Program-made: the position numbers and the translations under genes | Notes under the pieces: model-generated | The model's input: the letters and a program-made list of their open reading frames with translations, nothing else | Database searches by the model: none | What the model was told of the DNA's origin: nothing | Shown: positions 11,025 to 22,877 of the stretch, piece after piece | How positions within the stretch are numbered: position 1 is the stretch's first letter | Layout: every line of letters starts with the position of its first letter | NCBI GenBank assembly: GCA_021014325.1 | Contig: CM037472.1 | Span: forward strand, 35,488,234 to 35,552,233 | Reading direction: 5' to 3' | Source: Plazaster borealis | Lineage: Eukaryota; Echinodermata; Asteroidea; Forcipulatida; Labidiasteridae | Length of the DNA stretch: 64,000 nt

Positions 11025-11479
11025 GGCCCAATTTCATAGAGCTGCTAAGCACACGTTTTGTGCTTACTGAGCTAGTTTCCATTTCATAGCGCTGCTAACC
11101 GTACGCACACGAAAAGGCATGCTAACCTTCCGGTGCTTACTGTATGAAAATGAATGACGTGAAAATGCAAATCCATGGTGATTGCGCAAGATGGCCGCCT
11201 AATTTTCGTGCTATACCTGTAAAATAGGCTTAAGAACAAGCAAATTTTTCTGCTACAGTTCGCACCGTACCGTACGCACACGAAAAGGCATGCTAACCTT
11301 CCGGTGCTTACTGTATGAAAATGAATGACGTGAAAATGCAAATCCATGGTGATTGCGCAAGATGGCCGCCTAATTTTCGTGCTATACCTGTGAAATAGGC
11401 TTAAGAACAAGCAAATTTTTCTGCTACAGTTCGCACGAAAATTTGCTTACCGTTAAGCAGCTCTATGAAATTGGGCCCT
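11025..11479. mobile_element. Foldback element H with a 171-bp internal tandem duplication
   Basis: Terminal GGGCCCAATTTCATAGAGCT and AGCTCTATGAAATTGGGCCC. The unit beginning GTACGCACACGAAAAGGCAT occurs at 11101 and 11272 and is nearly identical, so the duplication is recent. The 108-codon minus-strand reading frame here is only this duplication read through. Confidence 0.9.
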
Positions 11480-12449
11480 GGAATCCAGAATTTTAATGTC
11501 AGTGAGTGTTCACTGTGTCTATGGCAACAGGACATAGACTACAACCCTGTAATGTATAAGTACACGTCTTTCTTGTGTACATGTAAATGTACATACACAA
11601 TACACAATGTAAATACAATCGTCCATGAGGTGTGTTACAACATGTTTCGTGGATAGTGTACGGATAAAAGACATACAAAAATTGTCAAACCATATGGTTC
11701 TTAGTGTATTGACCGCCATTGAATTCTGGACCGCATGAATCAGCACGCTTCGATACAACCAATCTTGAATCGGAATTTACATCACTTTCTTTATTTGAAT
11801 TGAGTTTTGCATTTACAACAAATACTTTTGATTCTGATTCTTATGTCCTGCCATCAGGCATGATATTTGGTCCTTGGGGAAAAAAGTAGGAACATTTTAT
11901 TGAGTACAAGGGTTAACCTTCATATACACATGGGCTTTTATAGACTTTTCTGTTCTAATACAAATTTCGCTTGGGTTTTTTTTCCTTTAGGGTAAAACAA
12001 TCGGAAAAAGTAGGAACAATATCATTCCTGCACTGTTGTTATTGACCAAAAACACAATAGTTTTTGAATGACAGGTGTACATAAAATCTCAAATTAAAAA
12101 CGTAGTACACAATTTGTTATTTAAAAAGGGCAAAGAAATTATTAGCTTGGATCTGAAAAATCCATGATTATAGAGTTTATAAGTCTCAAATACAATTCAA
12201 AGATGAGGACATAGCATTTGCAGAATGAGTAAACGAAACCACTGTTGCTCAGTTTGATTGCTTAAATCGTGATCCCGATAGGTACATGCACAAAAACCCT
12301 TTAAAAAGACGAAAGTTTGTTTGTTTGGTTTTTTCTCCCAAATGTGACAAAATTGGGTGAACTATCCACAGTTAAACCAAAACTGTTGACCAAATTTGAT
12401 GACATTTGCACAGTTAACGGCGTGTTTATTGAAAAGAAGCAATGGAAAA

Positions 12450-12810
12450 TAAAAGTAAAGTATACCTTTGGGTTTTTGGAACTGAATCCTATATAACTGT
12501 ATATTTAAACAATAAAACTAACCTGTTAAAATTTCATTTTAAAAGGTGGAAGCGTTCTTGAGATATTGCGGAAAATCTGGAGGGGCTATGTCCACGCAGG
12601 AAGAATAATCCGTAATTGGAATACACAATCTGAGAGAAGTTTCTCAGATTGAAATGTTTTTGAATCCCTCTCTCTTAAACCACATTTCTTAGAAGGGAAC
12701 TGTTTATCAAAATGTTATACATTATCAACAGCTGTAGTGCTTCTTACCAAGTAAGTTTTTAAGGTCATTAATGTTTGGAGTAATTACCAAAGGTATACCC
12801 TCCCTGTAAT
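12450..12810 (+). mobile_element. T2/Kolobok-like MITE, family C, copy 1 (worn ends)
   Basis: AAAGTATACCTTTGGGTTTT at the left and AAAGGTATACCCTCCC at the right; terminal TTAAAGG is mutated. Interior shares TCCACGCAGGAAGAATAATC with families B and C. Confidence 0.82.
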
Positions 12811-12870
12811 TCATTATTTATTTATTTTTTAAACAACAACAACAACAACAACACAAAGGTGTACGTTGTG

Positions 12871-13245
12871 TTAAAGGTATCGCACACGTTTGGTAATGAC
12901 TCAAAACAAATATTAGCATAAAAACTTACTTGGTAACAAGCAACGGAGAGCTGTTGATAGTATAAAACATTGTAGGAAACGACTCCCTCTGAAGTAACGT
13001 ACGTTTTGAGAAAGAGGTAATTTCTCACTGAAATAATAAAAACTTCTCGCAAGAACTTTTTTTGATTCTATCTGAAAGCACACAAATTTGTACAAAAAGG
13101 GTGTTTTTTCTTTCATCATTTTCTTGCAACTTCGATGACCAATTGAGCCCAAATTTTCACAGGCTTGCTATTTTATGCAATTATGGGATACACCAAGTGA
13201 GAACACTGGTCTTTGACAATTTCCAAACGTGTTCAGTGCCTTTAA
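12871..13245 (+). mobile_element. T2/Kolobok-like MITE, family A, copy 1
   Basis: 375 bp, TTAAAGGTATCGCACACGTT to CCAAACGTGTTCAGTGCCTTTAA-type end. Family interior: GGTAATTTCTCACT, CTTTCATCATTTTCTTGCAA. Confidence 0.92.
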
Positions 13246-13416
13246 AGACATGACTAATAAAATGTGATTAATCTGTCAAACTGAAATAATCAAAGTGCGT
13301 ATGAACTTTGTAGGAAGAGAGTGGGCAATTACACACCATCACTCAACACAAGTGCATAATATACAGGTATCAACCATTGGTAAGTTATTACATCACATGT
13401 ACCCATCTGCTTGGTA

Positions 13417-13505
13417 CAATTTCATGGCACTGCTTACTGCAACATTCTACGCTTACGGCCCTTAGAACTACGCACTTTCAATAGCCCCATAAGCGCAGAA
13501 TTCCT
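13417..13505. mobile_element. Foldback element I, one-armed fragment
   Basis: CAATTTCATGGCACTGCTTA then TTAGAACTACGCACTTTCAA and AAGCGCAGAATTCC, matching the copy at 36132; right arm missing. Confidence 0.65.
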
Positions 13506-14009
13506 TGTGACTCAACAGAAATACAAAACTACAGTTTTGGACACAATGTGGAGTCTGCTTCTATCTCCCTTTGGTAACTGCTCATTACTTCTTTCAAGAA
13601 AAATGTAAGTCTCAAGGAGATTATTATATGAGAAAATCCTGAAATCAGGAGAAGAAAAAAACCTGAGAAATTACAACCCTGGTATTTGAACCCAAGATAA
13701 CCATGAGACAACTGTCGAAATAATTACGAAGTCATGTACATTACGCACACCTGAAACAACCCCCACCAAAAGTACAACATAAGAAATGGTGACGGCTGCA
13801 AACTACCCAACTTCTTTTCCCTCTATGTTCATATAACATGTTGCTTTTTTGTGGGTTTTTCTTCTTCTTTGTTGTTGTCCCACAGCAATTTTCATAGATG
13901 TTTTGTCCTCAAGAATAGTCGTTTGAGATTCTCGTTTTAAATCTAATAAGTAGCACACGTGTGAGCCATCGTGGTCTTGGTTTCCTTCGGGCTCAATGAG
14001 TAACTGCAC

Positions 14010-14367
14010 TTAAAGGAACATTACAGAATTGGTTTTTGCTAACAAGACAGTTAAGCACTTTATATAATCCACCATATACATAAACTGACAAACCTGTAGA
14101 AGTTTGAGATCGATCGGCCATCTGGGTCACGAGAAAATAGCGAAAAACCAATTACACATTTGCATGTGTTATACAATGCATGAATAAAACGCTCATGAGC
14201 GATAAACTCCAAATTAGTTTTATTTATTTCTCATCAAATATGGCATTTCAGACAGAAATATTTCTAGGGATGTTTTCTACTATCATCATCATTAGACCGT
14301 GTAAGTTTTATGTAAATCTGTGATCTTAAAGAAAATTTTAATTACCAGTTCTGTAACGTTCCTTTAA
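14010..14367 (+). mobile_element. T2/Kolobok-like MITE, family F, copy 3
   Basis: Ends TTAAAGGAACATTACAGAAT and TTCTGTAACGTTCCTTTAA, perfect inverted repeats of about 18 bp. Interior ATCGGCCATCTGGGTCACGA matches family F. Its last TTAA is also the first TTAA of MITE B1. Confidence 0.88.
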
Positions 14368-14746
14368 AGGGATTGTATACGTTTGGTAATTGGAACCCAC
14401 TGTTTGTTTCGATCCTATATAGTTTTAGACATATACCATAAAAATAACCTGTGAAAATTTCATTTCAAAAGGTGGAAGCGTTTTTGAGATATTGCCAAAA
14501 ATCTGAAGCGGTTTGTTCACGCAGGAAGAATAATCTGCAATTGGAATACACACTCTGAGAAGCGTTTCTTCTCAGATTCTAATTTAGGGGGATAAAAAGT
14601 GACAACTTTTTCCATAACCACAGTTATTCAAAGTGAAAAGTTTCTCAAAATGTATTATACTATCCAAAGCTGCTGTACTTCTTACCAAGTAAGTTTTTAT
14701 TGCCATTAATTTTCAAAGTCATTACCAACGTATACAGACCCTTTAA
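14364..14746 (-). mobile_element. T2/Kolobok-like MITE, family B, copy 1
   Basis: 383 bp from TTAAAGGGATTGTATACGTT to CGTATACAGACCCTTTAA. Interior contains TTCATTTCAAAAGGTGGAAG and CAGGAAGAATAATCTGCAAT. This copy is uninterrupted and serves as the empty site for the nested element in copy 2. Confidence 0.88.
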
Positions 14747-14942
14747 GGCCCATTTTCAGACTTGGTCAGAATCGTTCATTTCGGCATCTTCTCTTTAGTA
14801 AAAAAAAAGACTAGTTAGAAAAAACAAACAAGGTAACTGATGACAAACCAATCCTACAAAGTAGATTCATCACTCTGAAAGGTTTACACTGTATGATACA
14901 GCTCAGCATCTTTCATCCATAGTATGGTATTAAGATAATTGA

Positions 14943-15085
14943 TTAGGATTTGAAACTCTGCACGGTGCAGACAATTTTGTCGGGTTTGCGGTGACACCAT
15001 GAAATCTCTCTTATGAGTTGTGGTGGTCGCTGGTGAAATAACTTGACGTTTCGATCAGTATGCTCTGTCAGGAGAAAGATACATA
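14943..15085 (-). mobile_element. Penelope-like fragment J1 with a hammerhead-like core
   Basis: GGTTTGCGGTGACACCATGA and GACGTTTCGATCAGTATGCT. On the minus strand this reads CATACTGATCGAAACGTC, the right half of a hammerhead ribozyme core; 7 bases are deleted after CTGA. Confidence 0.6.
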
Positions 15086-15898
15086 AATAACTGACTTCAA
15101 CAAATAAAGTATAACTACTAATCGATCCTGTTTTACTGACAAAAACTGATATGATCCTTCTTCTTTTTTTATTGAAGAGAAAGCCCCTTCCTCCCCCTTC
15201 ATATTTTATTTTAGTTATGTATTGTTTCCCCTGTGTGAGAGGGTTTAGATGGAGTTTACTCAATAATTGTTCTCTCATTTTGTTTTACAATCATATGAGA
15301 GCATATGGGGGGAACAACTTGCACATTGCATTCCAGTTTACTTCTCTAAAAATGTAATAATCCTTTTAGTTAAGTAAGAAGAAGATAATGAGGAAAACTT
15401 ACTCGCTGATCAAAAAAGTTAGCACAGACCCAAAATAGTTTGCCTCCTTTTTAACAGATCTGTTAAGCAAGACTTTTTGTGCTGAGTGATTTGTGTGCTA
15501 AACAGTTTAATGACATGGGGGGGCCCTGTAACAGCTGTGTGGTCCGTTGAACCAAATAGAGCAAGGTTGAACTCTTCCAGTATAAAAGCTCACGAGTTCC
15601 AAGATGTCAAGTTACCGGGTTGTTTCTTTTCGTCATGGATTTATGCAGCTATTTTGGGATTATTGCCTGTGGTTAAGCCACGTGAAATATCCAAATCCTT
15701 GGAATGGAGGTTTATATTTGTACAGGATGGAATCCTTGACGTTGCATTTGCCATCCTTCAGCAGTCATCACCTCTACTGATGACGACAAAAGTTGATCAA
15801 TCCAGTTGAACTTGTCCTACATTCTTACATCAAATAAAAAATTCTTCAAACGGTCTTACTGCTCAGTGTGTTGCAATGTATTATAGACCCATTGCATT

Positions 15899-15972
15899 TG
15901 GCCGCCATCATTGATGAAACGTGCACGTGTGCACTTTTCATTTGTTTTTCATCAAAAGATGGCGGTCAATGA
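15899..15972. repeat. Inverted repeat
   Basis: GGCCGCCATCATTGATGAAA and TTTCATCAAAAGATGGCGGTC form an imperfect hairpin of about 20 bp arms; a GTGCACGTGTGCAC palindrome lies in the loop. Confidence 0.7.
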
Positions 15973-16942
15973 CGTCATGTGCAATCCATCTGTTGCACAA
16001 CCTCGATAGTGGTTAATGTTGGAACCCATCCATTGTAGTGGAGGGATGTTCCTTTTGCGATAACTTTAAAAGCACAAAATAAACTCAGAATTTACACATT
16101 TGTCATGGTAAGTTCAATTTACATCAACATATGATCAATTATGCTTTTGAAAATGAGTTCATAGAAAACCAAATTCATCTTCAAAGAAAAAGAAGAAGAA
16201 GAAAAACCAACAACAACACAACGATCACAGCGTCTGCAATTAGCTACGTTGAGAGCAGCAACGCGAACCCTGTTTGGTGCAATGTAGACACCCCCTAAAA
16301 ACTGCCAAAAAGTTCATCTGTTTTGAAAAAACTTATCATTCTACCCTGAATTTGTTTTCCTTTCATGGAAATAATTAAAAAACAGTGTTCTTTGACATCT
16401 GTAACTGAGAATGAACAAAATCTGTTTACTCTCATCAATCGATATTTGTACCTCTCAAAATTAAATGTTTCAATAGAATGGAATTGCCCAACACTAAAGG
16501 GCTGTATTTTGATATGTACACACACAGTGGCAATGCCGTGTTCACACAGAGCACGATGGTCTTGTACAAAATGTATGTGAAGGAGTTCCGCACACTGGTG
16601 CAGCTTGTTCGTGACTGAGAAGGTGCCAACATTGATGACGCATTTAATTTTTGGGGGGTAGGACTTCAGATCAAATTCACAAAAATCATTTAGAAACTAA
16701 TGCCCCAGATTTCACAGTGGGGCTTTTAAAATAACATTTTGAGTGCCTCGTTTTAATTCATGTGCTTAGGCTTAAACTTCCATTTTTTGGTTCAAGAATG
16801 CCCACAGTTTTTAGAAATCCTGGGGAGAACCCTGATTACTTGGTATTCATTACTCAGTGCTCATCACTCGTTACTGTCTTCTGTTGTGCACTGTACTTAT
16901 TATTATTACTATTATTTCATACATATTTGTGGTAATGAAACC

Positions 16943-17190
16943 AAGGATGCCTCATATGTGAACATTTATCACTGTAGCTCGCAGGCCTCGGGGAAACCTG
17001 TAAACAAGGGTGCTTGCTATGAGAACCAGAAACACCGGGGTTAACCCCTACTCTTCCACAATAAGTGTTCTGGGTTCTTTTACGTGCACTACCAGTCCTA
17101 GTACATGAGACAGGACCTACCGCTTGATGTCCCATCCGAAGGACAAAGCAATTATGGTAAAAGCATCTTGCTCAAGGCTACAAGTGCCAC
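16943..17190 (-). mobile_element. SINE S1, antisense, head-truncated
   Basis: GGATGCCTCATATGTGAACA, AGAAACACCGGGGTTAACCC and GATGTCCCATCCGAAGGACA match the copy at 2905; it stops at CAAGTGCCAC before the tRNA-like head. Confidence 0.82.
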
Positions 17191-17346
17191 AAACAGTAAA
17201 TAATTTGAGTTGATTCGTATCTTCATTTATTTAATTTCTTTATAAATCACCCTAAAATTTCCTTAAAAATTGGACGGAAAAAAGTTCCATACTTTTTCCC
17301 AAACAATTTATAATGGAACTTTTGGAGTAATTGAAAAACAAAACAA

Positions 17347-17723
17347 TTAAGGATAGTGTTTACTTTCGGTAATTGTCAAAGACCAGTATTCTCACTTGGT
17401 GTATCCCAACATATGCATAAAATAACAAACCTGTGAAAATTTGTGCTCAATTGGTCATCAAAGTTGCAAGAAAATATGAAAGAAAAAACACCCTTGTTGC
17501 ATAAATGTGTGTGTTTTCAGATGCCTAAAAAGGCTTCAGGCCTGAATTTTTTTCTCAGATTCAAATATTTTAGTGAGAAATTACCTCTTCCTCAAAAACT
17601 ACGTTACTTCACAAGGAGTTGTTTCTCACAATGTTTTATACTATCAACAGCTCTCCGTTGCTCAATACCAAGTAAGTTTTTATGCTAAAATATATTTTTA
17701 GTAATTACCAAACGTGTCTTTAA
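17347..17723 (-). mobile_element. T2/Kolobok-like MITE, family A, copy 2
   Basis: Reverse orientation, with AAATTACCTCTTCCTCAAAA and TTTTATACTATCAACAGCTC. Ends TTAAGGATAGTG and ACGTGTCTTTAA are worn. Confidence 0.88.
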
Positions 17724-17895
17724 GCTATAAGTATCTGTAGGATAAGCGTGCAAGCCTTGTAAACCCTTATAAGGTGCTACATAAATCGGTTTCATAAATC
17801 ATAAAAAAACAAACTTCAAAACATGTCTTAAAAGTATCTCTCTTTGTTTAAGATCCCTTGAGCACCTTCAGTGGATACATGCGCTATATAAGACT

Positions 17896-17927
17896 ACATT
17901 ATTATTATTATTATTATTATTTTATTT
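17896..17927 (+). repeat. (ATT)n microsatellite after a SINE-like tail
   Basis: Preceded by ATGCGCTATATAAGACTACA, the tail signature of the S1/S2 SINEs; the SINE body is not recognisable. Confidence 0.8.
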
Positions 17928-18302
17928 ATTTTATGGTGGTTTCGGGTATTAAAAAAATAATAATTCACAAGCGTTAGAAAAACTGCTAATGTAACGGTAG
18001 AAAGTGGCCCCTTTATGGGGTTTTTTGACCCAGTGTTTTCTCCCCCGAGTGCTGTGGAAAGAAGTCCACAGCTATTATTGCTGTGGTTTTGAAGAGTACC
18101 AACAGTGTCACATTATTAGATGAAATCATCACTCACACCAGGCCTGGTAGGATGTCAGTCTCTGTTACACTAATGGAGAGTGACATCCAGCCAGGGCATA
18201 AGCTCAAATGTACATGGAATACACTTATAACATTTTGTCTGGAGTTCAATACATGTTTATTTATTCCTCCTTTAGTTCATGCATTCTTGCATTGGTCTCA
18301 AC

Positions 18303-18674
18303 TTAAAGGCACTGTACACATTTGGTAATTACTCAAAATATATATTAGCATAAAAACCGACTTGGTAACGAGCAAGGGAAAGCTGTTGATAGTATAAAAC
18401 ATTGTGAGAAACGACTCCCTCTGAAGTAACGTAGTTTTTGAGAAAGAGGTAATTTCTCACTAAAATAATAAAAACTTCTTGCAAGAAGTTTTTATTCGTA
18501 TCTGAAAGCACACAAATTTGTACAGCAAGGGTGTTTTTTCTTTCATCATTTTCTTGCAACTTCGATGACCAATTGAGCCCAAATTTTCACAGGCTTGTTA
18601 TTTTATGCATATGTTGGGATACACCAAGTGACCACTGGTCTGTGACAATTACCAAACGTGTACGATGCCTTTAA
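18303..18674 (+). mobile_element. T2/Kolobok-like MITE, family A, copy 3
   Basis: 372 bp, TTAAAGGCACTGTACACATT to ACCAAACGTGTACGATGCCT plus TTAA; close to the family consensus. Confidence 0.92.
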
Positions 18675-19028
18675 AGAGTATACTGATATGGAAACAAAAA
18701 ATAGTACAAAATTGATAACCAATAGAATTCTGAACGATTCAACCCAAATTCCGTTTTCCATATTGAATCATGTTCTGGCTCACAGCTGTTCCAGGTCATG
18801 GTTATTCGTGTGTATCGAATCGATATTATGCAAATTTATTCAACTGTTCTGATGCAATTCATCTCGACATACTTCAATATCTAGTATTTGTTAAAAACAA
18901 TCAGCTTTAAAGACTCTTTTTTTGGGGGGGGATCAAGTATACATAGCAACAAATACCCATGAATACATATGGTGTTTAAAGAAACAAATATATGTGTACA
19001 TATGTGAGTCTCTCATACTATGAAACTG

Positions 19029-19395
19029 TTAAAGGGGGACATTGCCTTAAAACCTCTCAAAATTTTGCTGTTTGGAATTACTGCTTATCCTTTTTAAAAG
19101 TTCTTCATGCATGAAAACACCCACAGTGTGTTGTAATATGTGTGAGTAGCAATTAAATAAACATAAATTTGCCTCTGGAAATACAACCAGCAGAACATAC
19201 AGTACGCCATTTTGTGGAGTCAAAAATTTGGTTCTACAAAATAGCGGACTGTGTTCTGACGTAAAATTACACAAGAACCACACAATTTCAAGGGATATTT
19301 ATGTGAATCATTATACTCTACTTTTAAAATATCTGTAATATTCATTTCATAACAAATTCTTATTATAGCCCAAAGCGCCCAATCCGAAAAAAACA
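19029..19395 (+). mobile_element. Repeat family G, copy 2
   Basis: TTAAAGGGGGACATTGCCTT, TTTGCCTCTGGAAATACAAC and CCCAAAGCGCCCAATCCGAA, collinear with copy 1 over about 365 bp. Confidence 0.8.
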
Positions 19396-19666
19396 TATCT
19401 CTGTAATATTGTGTATCTTCTATTGTGTATTTTGTGTATGGATTGGAAATAAAGTGAATTGAATTGAAAAATAAAATTGAATTGAGAAGAGCAAATTTTT
19501 CTTGGGAAGGGGTAACATCCCCTTTCCCCAACCACTGCTGCAATTGATGGATAGTAATTTGATTGTCATCCCCTCAAGATCTTCATACTGATTAGCACCC
19601 CCCCCCCCTCCTCACAGGGATCATTACTAAATGGCCACCCCACTTTAGAACACCTTGCTACACGCC

Positions 19667-20040
19667 AGTATTGAATAAATGGAACAGATATTTTCATGGT
19701 AAATGTGCCACCAGTGTGTCCGACCTAGTTCCTCCTATCAGAATGTTTGAGCGGGAAACCAGACTTTCTGCTTCTTCTCACCCATACACTCTTAATTTGC
19801 TGAGATGTAGAACAAGGAGCCATTCCAACAGCTTTATTCCACGTACTGTATCTCTTTGGAACTCCTTGCCCGGTGCATGTTTCCCTCCATCCTACAATCT
19901 AGACTGTTTTAAGAGGAATATCAATTCCTACCTCCAGCTCTCCTGAGTAATTTTAACATTTGATAATTTTCTTCTTGTAGCCCCTTACCAAGAGTGGCTT
20001 TTAGCCTTGTTTGGGGCGAACTTGCATAAAATTAAAATAA
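19667..20040 (+). mobile_element. Truncated LINE, reverse transcriptase C-terminus
   Basis: Open frame 19671-19946 encodes RTRSHSNSFIPRTVSLWNSL then PGACFPPSYNLDCFKRNINS, the typical last residues of CR1/L2/Jockey-type non-LTR reverse transcriptases (FIPRT..LWNSLP motif). A short untranslated tail with CCAAGAGTGGCTTTTAGCCT follows. Clearly 5'-truncated; clade is uncertain. Confidence 0.82.
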
Positions 20041-20239
20041 AAAACCAAACATAGCAGTGGCATGGACGATGAAGCAGGAATCAAATTTTACACTGGACTG
20101 AATGCAGGCCCGAGGCCAGTGATTTTAGCCCTGGGCCAGTAAACTCATGAATGGACAAGTCCGGCGGTCTTGTGTTTTTTTGTTCAAAATGTTTACATTC
20201 AGTCTGATAAATATCTTACTCACTGCTGAGTTGTGAAAA

Positions 20240-20630
20240 ACTTGCCCGATCAAATTGCGTATCATGTGTAAGTTAAATCTCATTCAAAGCTCTTATCAAG
20301 GCCTATCTCCTGTCTATATATCTGATCTTCTACATAAATACATTCCTGTTCGTCCTCTTCGTTCTGTTGGCCAATCCCTACTGACGCAGACTACTTTTTC
20401 CACTAAATTCTATGGTAAAAGACCCGTCCACTTTATTGCACCTTCATTATGGAAGGACTTACCTCTTCAGACTCGCCAAGCTGACTCCCTTCAGATTTTC
20501 AAGGTACTTTTAAAGACTCATTTGTTTGAATCTTTATTTTTGTAACTATTGCTTTATATATTTCATTTCGTTGTTTTATGTTATGTGTTGCGCATAGAGG
20601 CTCCTGCATTATGCGCTATATAAATGTCTC

Positions 20631-20665
<35 letters not shown>
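20240..20665 (+). mobile_element. Truncated L2/CR1-like LINE, reverse transcriptase C-terminus and tail
   Basis: Open frame 20255-20545 encodes GLSPVYISDLLHKYIPVRPL, then RSVGQSLL and KTHLFESLFL. The GL.P.YLSDLL, LW..LP and LKTHLF endings are diagnostic of L2/CR1-clade reverse transcriptases. The 3' end is GCGCTATATAAATGTCTCGT followed by about ten ATT units. 5'-truncated, probably dead. Confidence 0.88.
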
Positions 20666-20843
20666 ACAAATGAGATAAATCTTCTCTTAGTGCTTGTTCA
20701 AATAAAAACAGTTCAAATGTTAAAGTTTGTACCGGTATTTCTTTTTTCTCATTTCAATTCTGGGAGATTGTAAAAATAATTCTGGTCCAGTTAACATTTT
20801 GAGTTTCGGTCTTGTGGATTTTACCCCCAAACTCGAGCCCTGT
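20664..20843 (+). repeat. Repeat N, copy 2, directly after the LINE tail
   Basis: ATACAAATGAGATAAATCTT, CTTAGTGCTTGTTCAAATAA, ACCCCCAAACTCGAGCCCTG. It begins where the ATT tail of the LINE at 20240 ends, so the LINE probably inserted in it. A related stretch (CAGTAAACTCATGAATGGAC) lies at 20130. Confidence 0.72.
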
Positions 20844-21376
20844 GAAGTATGACCTCAAAGGAACAATCATCAGTCTACTCAAGAATCAACATCTTCTTAA
20901 AATCTAAACATACATCAAATTAATTCCCCGAATTTTTTATATTTTTTATAAAACTTGACTGAAGGTTACCACAGGAGAAATGGCATTTAGACAAACATTG
21001 AACAGAGGGGGGTCGACAAAGCTTTGTCCAAGACAAACCTTATTAGGATATTAACAAGGCAAGCCTCGAGGTCTTCCGAGAGAACATACACTTATGCGTT
21101 TCCTCTATTTGTTTTATGACTTGGTCTTTGAAATACTGAGAAATTCATGTTCGTACAGTGTCAGTGAAGTGTATAGTAAATACTCATAATTGATGAATCT
21201 GAAAATGTGCAATGAGACGTCAAATTTACACAAACTTCTTGAACCATGAGCAATGAGAATGTATTCATTCCTAATCCCACAGAGAAGGAGCGGTCATTAC
21301 TCTATGATTATCCCTCACCAGTGATACATTCTTCAATACCTGGATTAGATGAAGTGCGAACAATGAATAAAGACCG

Positions 21377-21412
21377 GGGCCAATTTCATAGCGCTGCTTA
21401 ACGTAAGCAAAT
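21377..21412. mobile_element. Foldback H end fragment
   Basis: GCCAATTTCATAGCGCTGCT followed by TAACGTAAGCAAATTTG; only one arm is present. Confidence 0.6.
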
Positions 21413-22267
21413 TTGATTGATGATTGGTTAATCGTACCTAGTTGCCCTAATACAGAACAGCAAATCATACCCAATGGAGATGACTGTTTCATAACATGTG
21501 TCAAAGGTCAGAATATATATTTATGTTGTCGTGTGTTTGTGTACAACATGCAAACACTGAACAACGGTGGTTTTAAATTTATTCTTCCCGCTATCTATAT
21601 ATGACATGGTTTTAGTTATTACCCGTTACCATACCGATGGTGAAATTAACACCGTATCGTTGTTGTCACATTATACCAAGAGAATCAATTTAACACCATA
21701 GTTTTCGCAGTGCACCCACAGCGCATCATTATTTGAGCGCTTCCCATGCACTATGGTCCACTGTGTTTCTCCAAAACTCATAACGGAACAAAACAAAAAC
21801 TTAATACAGTTTTAAGAAATTTTGCACACAACATCAAACCTAATCACATGGTGGGAACAGAGGGCATTCACCCTGTCCAAGTTCGTCAGCACCCAAGCGT
21901 TAATCTCGAAATCAATTTTGAAAAAAGAAAAGAAAAACAATTCCAATCTTTTCCTGGTAATTTCCTGTTCTTTTCGATGCACTTCCTGGTTTCAATTTCT
22001 CTCTCTCGCACCACCGGCACAAAACCTAATTAAGCAGAGTGAAATAGAGAAAAAGGCCTAAAACTCAAATTTCATTAGCTTCACTTTCCAATAGTGAGGG
22101 CCGCCACAGTCATTTTGTAATTAATAAAATTGCTCACCAGGGCTATTACCGTACACGGCACACAACTTTTTCTGTATTTGGTGAAACTTGAAGACACAGA
22201 ATGTGGTATGGGAATATGTTAATGCAGCCTTCTCCCGTGGTCCGCTGGCCAAATGCCAGTTAAAACG

Positions 22268-22519
22268 GCCCAATTTCATGGCTCTGCTTACTGCCGAATT
22301 CTGCACTTGTGAGCACCATTCTCCGCTTACTATGCAAGCGCTGAATTTCGCGCTAGCTGTGTAAGCGAAGAATGCCTAGTAATGTGGAGTACGCACGCAC
22401 ACAAGTAAAAAATTCCCTGCTAACCCTTGAAATACGCTTGACGTAAGCGCAGAATTCCCTGATTCCATAAGTGCAGATTCTTTGCTTACGGTAAGCAGAG
22501 CCATGAAATTGTGCCCCGA
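22268..22519. mobile_element. Foldback element I (H-related, ATGGCTCTGC ends)
   Basis: GCCCAATTTCATGGCTCTGC and GGTAAGCAGAGCCATGAAATTG in inverted orientation, interior rich in GCTTAC/GTAAGC. A subfamily distinct from H. Confidence 0.82.
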
Positions 22520-22690
22520 TGACCAGTAGTCAAAAGTCTCTCCCAGTGGTCTGGCTGGGCTAGTTCAGTGTTGAAAAGCATCCCTATTTTATTTGAAGTA
22601 TGGACTGGTGAAAAAGCTGGTGGACTAGTGAAATGACAAGCTAACTGGTAATGCTGGCCAGTCACCAGAAATGTTAAGGGCAAATCCTGA
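22518..22690 (+). repeat. Repeat E, copy 1
   Basis: AGTGTTGAAAAGCATCCCTA and GAAGTATGGACTGGTGAAAA are shared with the copy at 25255. No coding or terminal features recognised. Confidence 0.7.
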
Positions 22691-22717
22691 AATGCTGTGT
22701 GGATCAAAACACACTAT

Positions 22718-22877
22718 GGCCCTTTTCGAATCCACGGCTTCGGCTTCGGATTCGGCTCAGGCTAGATAGGCCCCTCAGTTGTTTTGACTATACGCGTGCT
22801 ATGCGTTCAGGGATTCAGACGAGAGAACGGAGCCTGAAGCCAAATCCAAAGCCAAAGCTGTGGATTCGAAAAGGGCC
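22718..22877. mobile_element. Long-hairpin MITE L
   Basis: GGCCCTTTTCGAATCCACGG and its near-complement CTGTGGATTCGAAAAGGGCC bound 160 bp; the arms extend about 45 bp with GGCTTCGG repeats. TA lies outside both ends. Confidence 0.82.

Noticed and set aside
11084..11410. 108-codon minus-strand ORF with an internal peptide repeat
   Set aside because: It is the tandem duplication inside a foldback element, not a gene.
15486..15809. 107-codon plus-strand ORF
   Set aside because: No recognisable motif, no splice context, and no match to the other elements here; left unassigned rather than called a gene.
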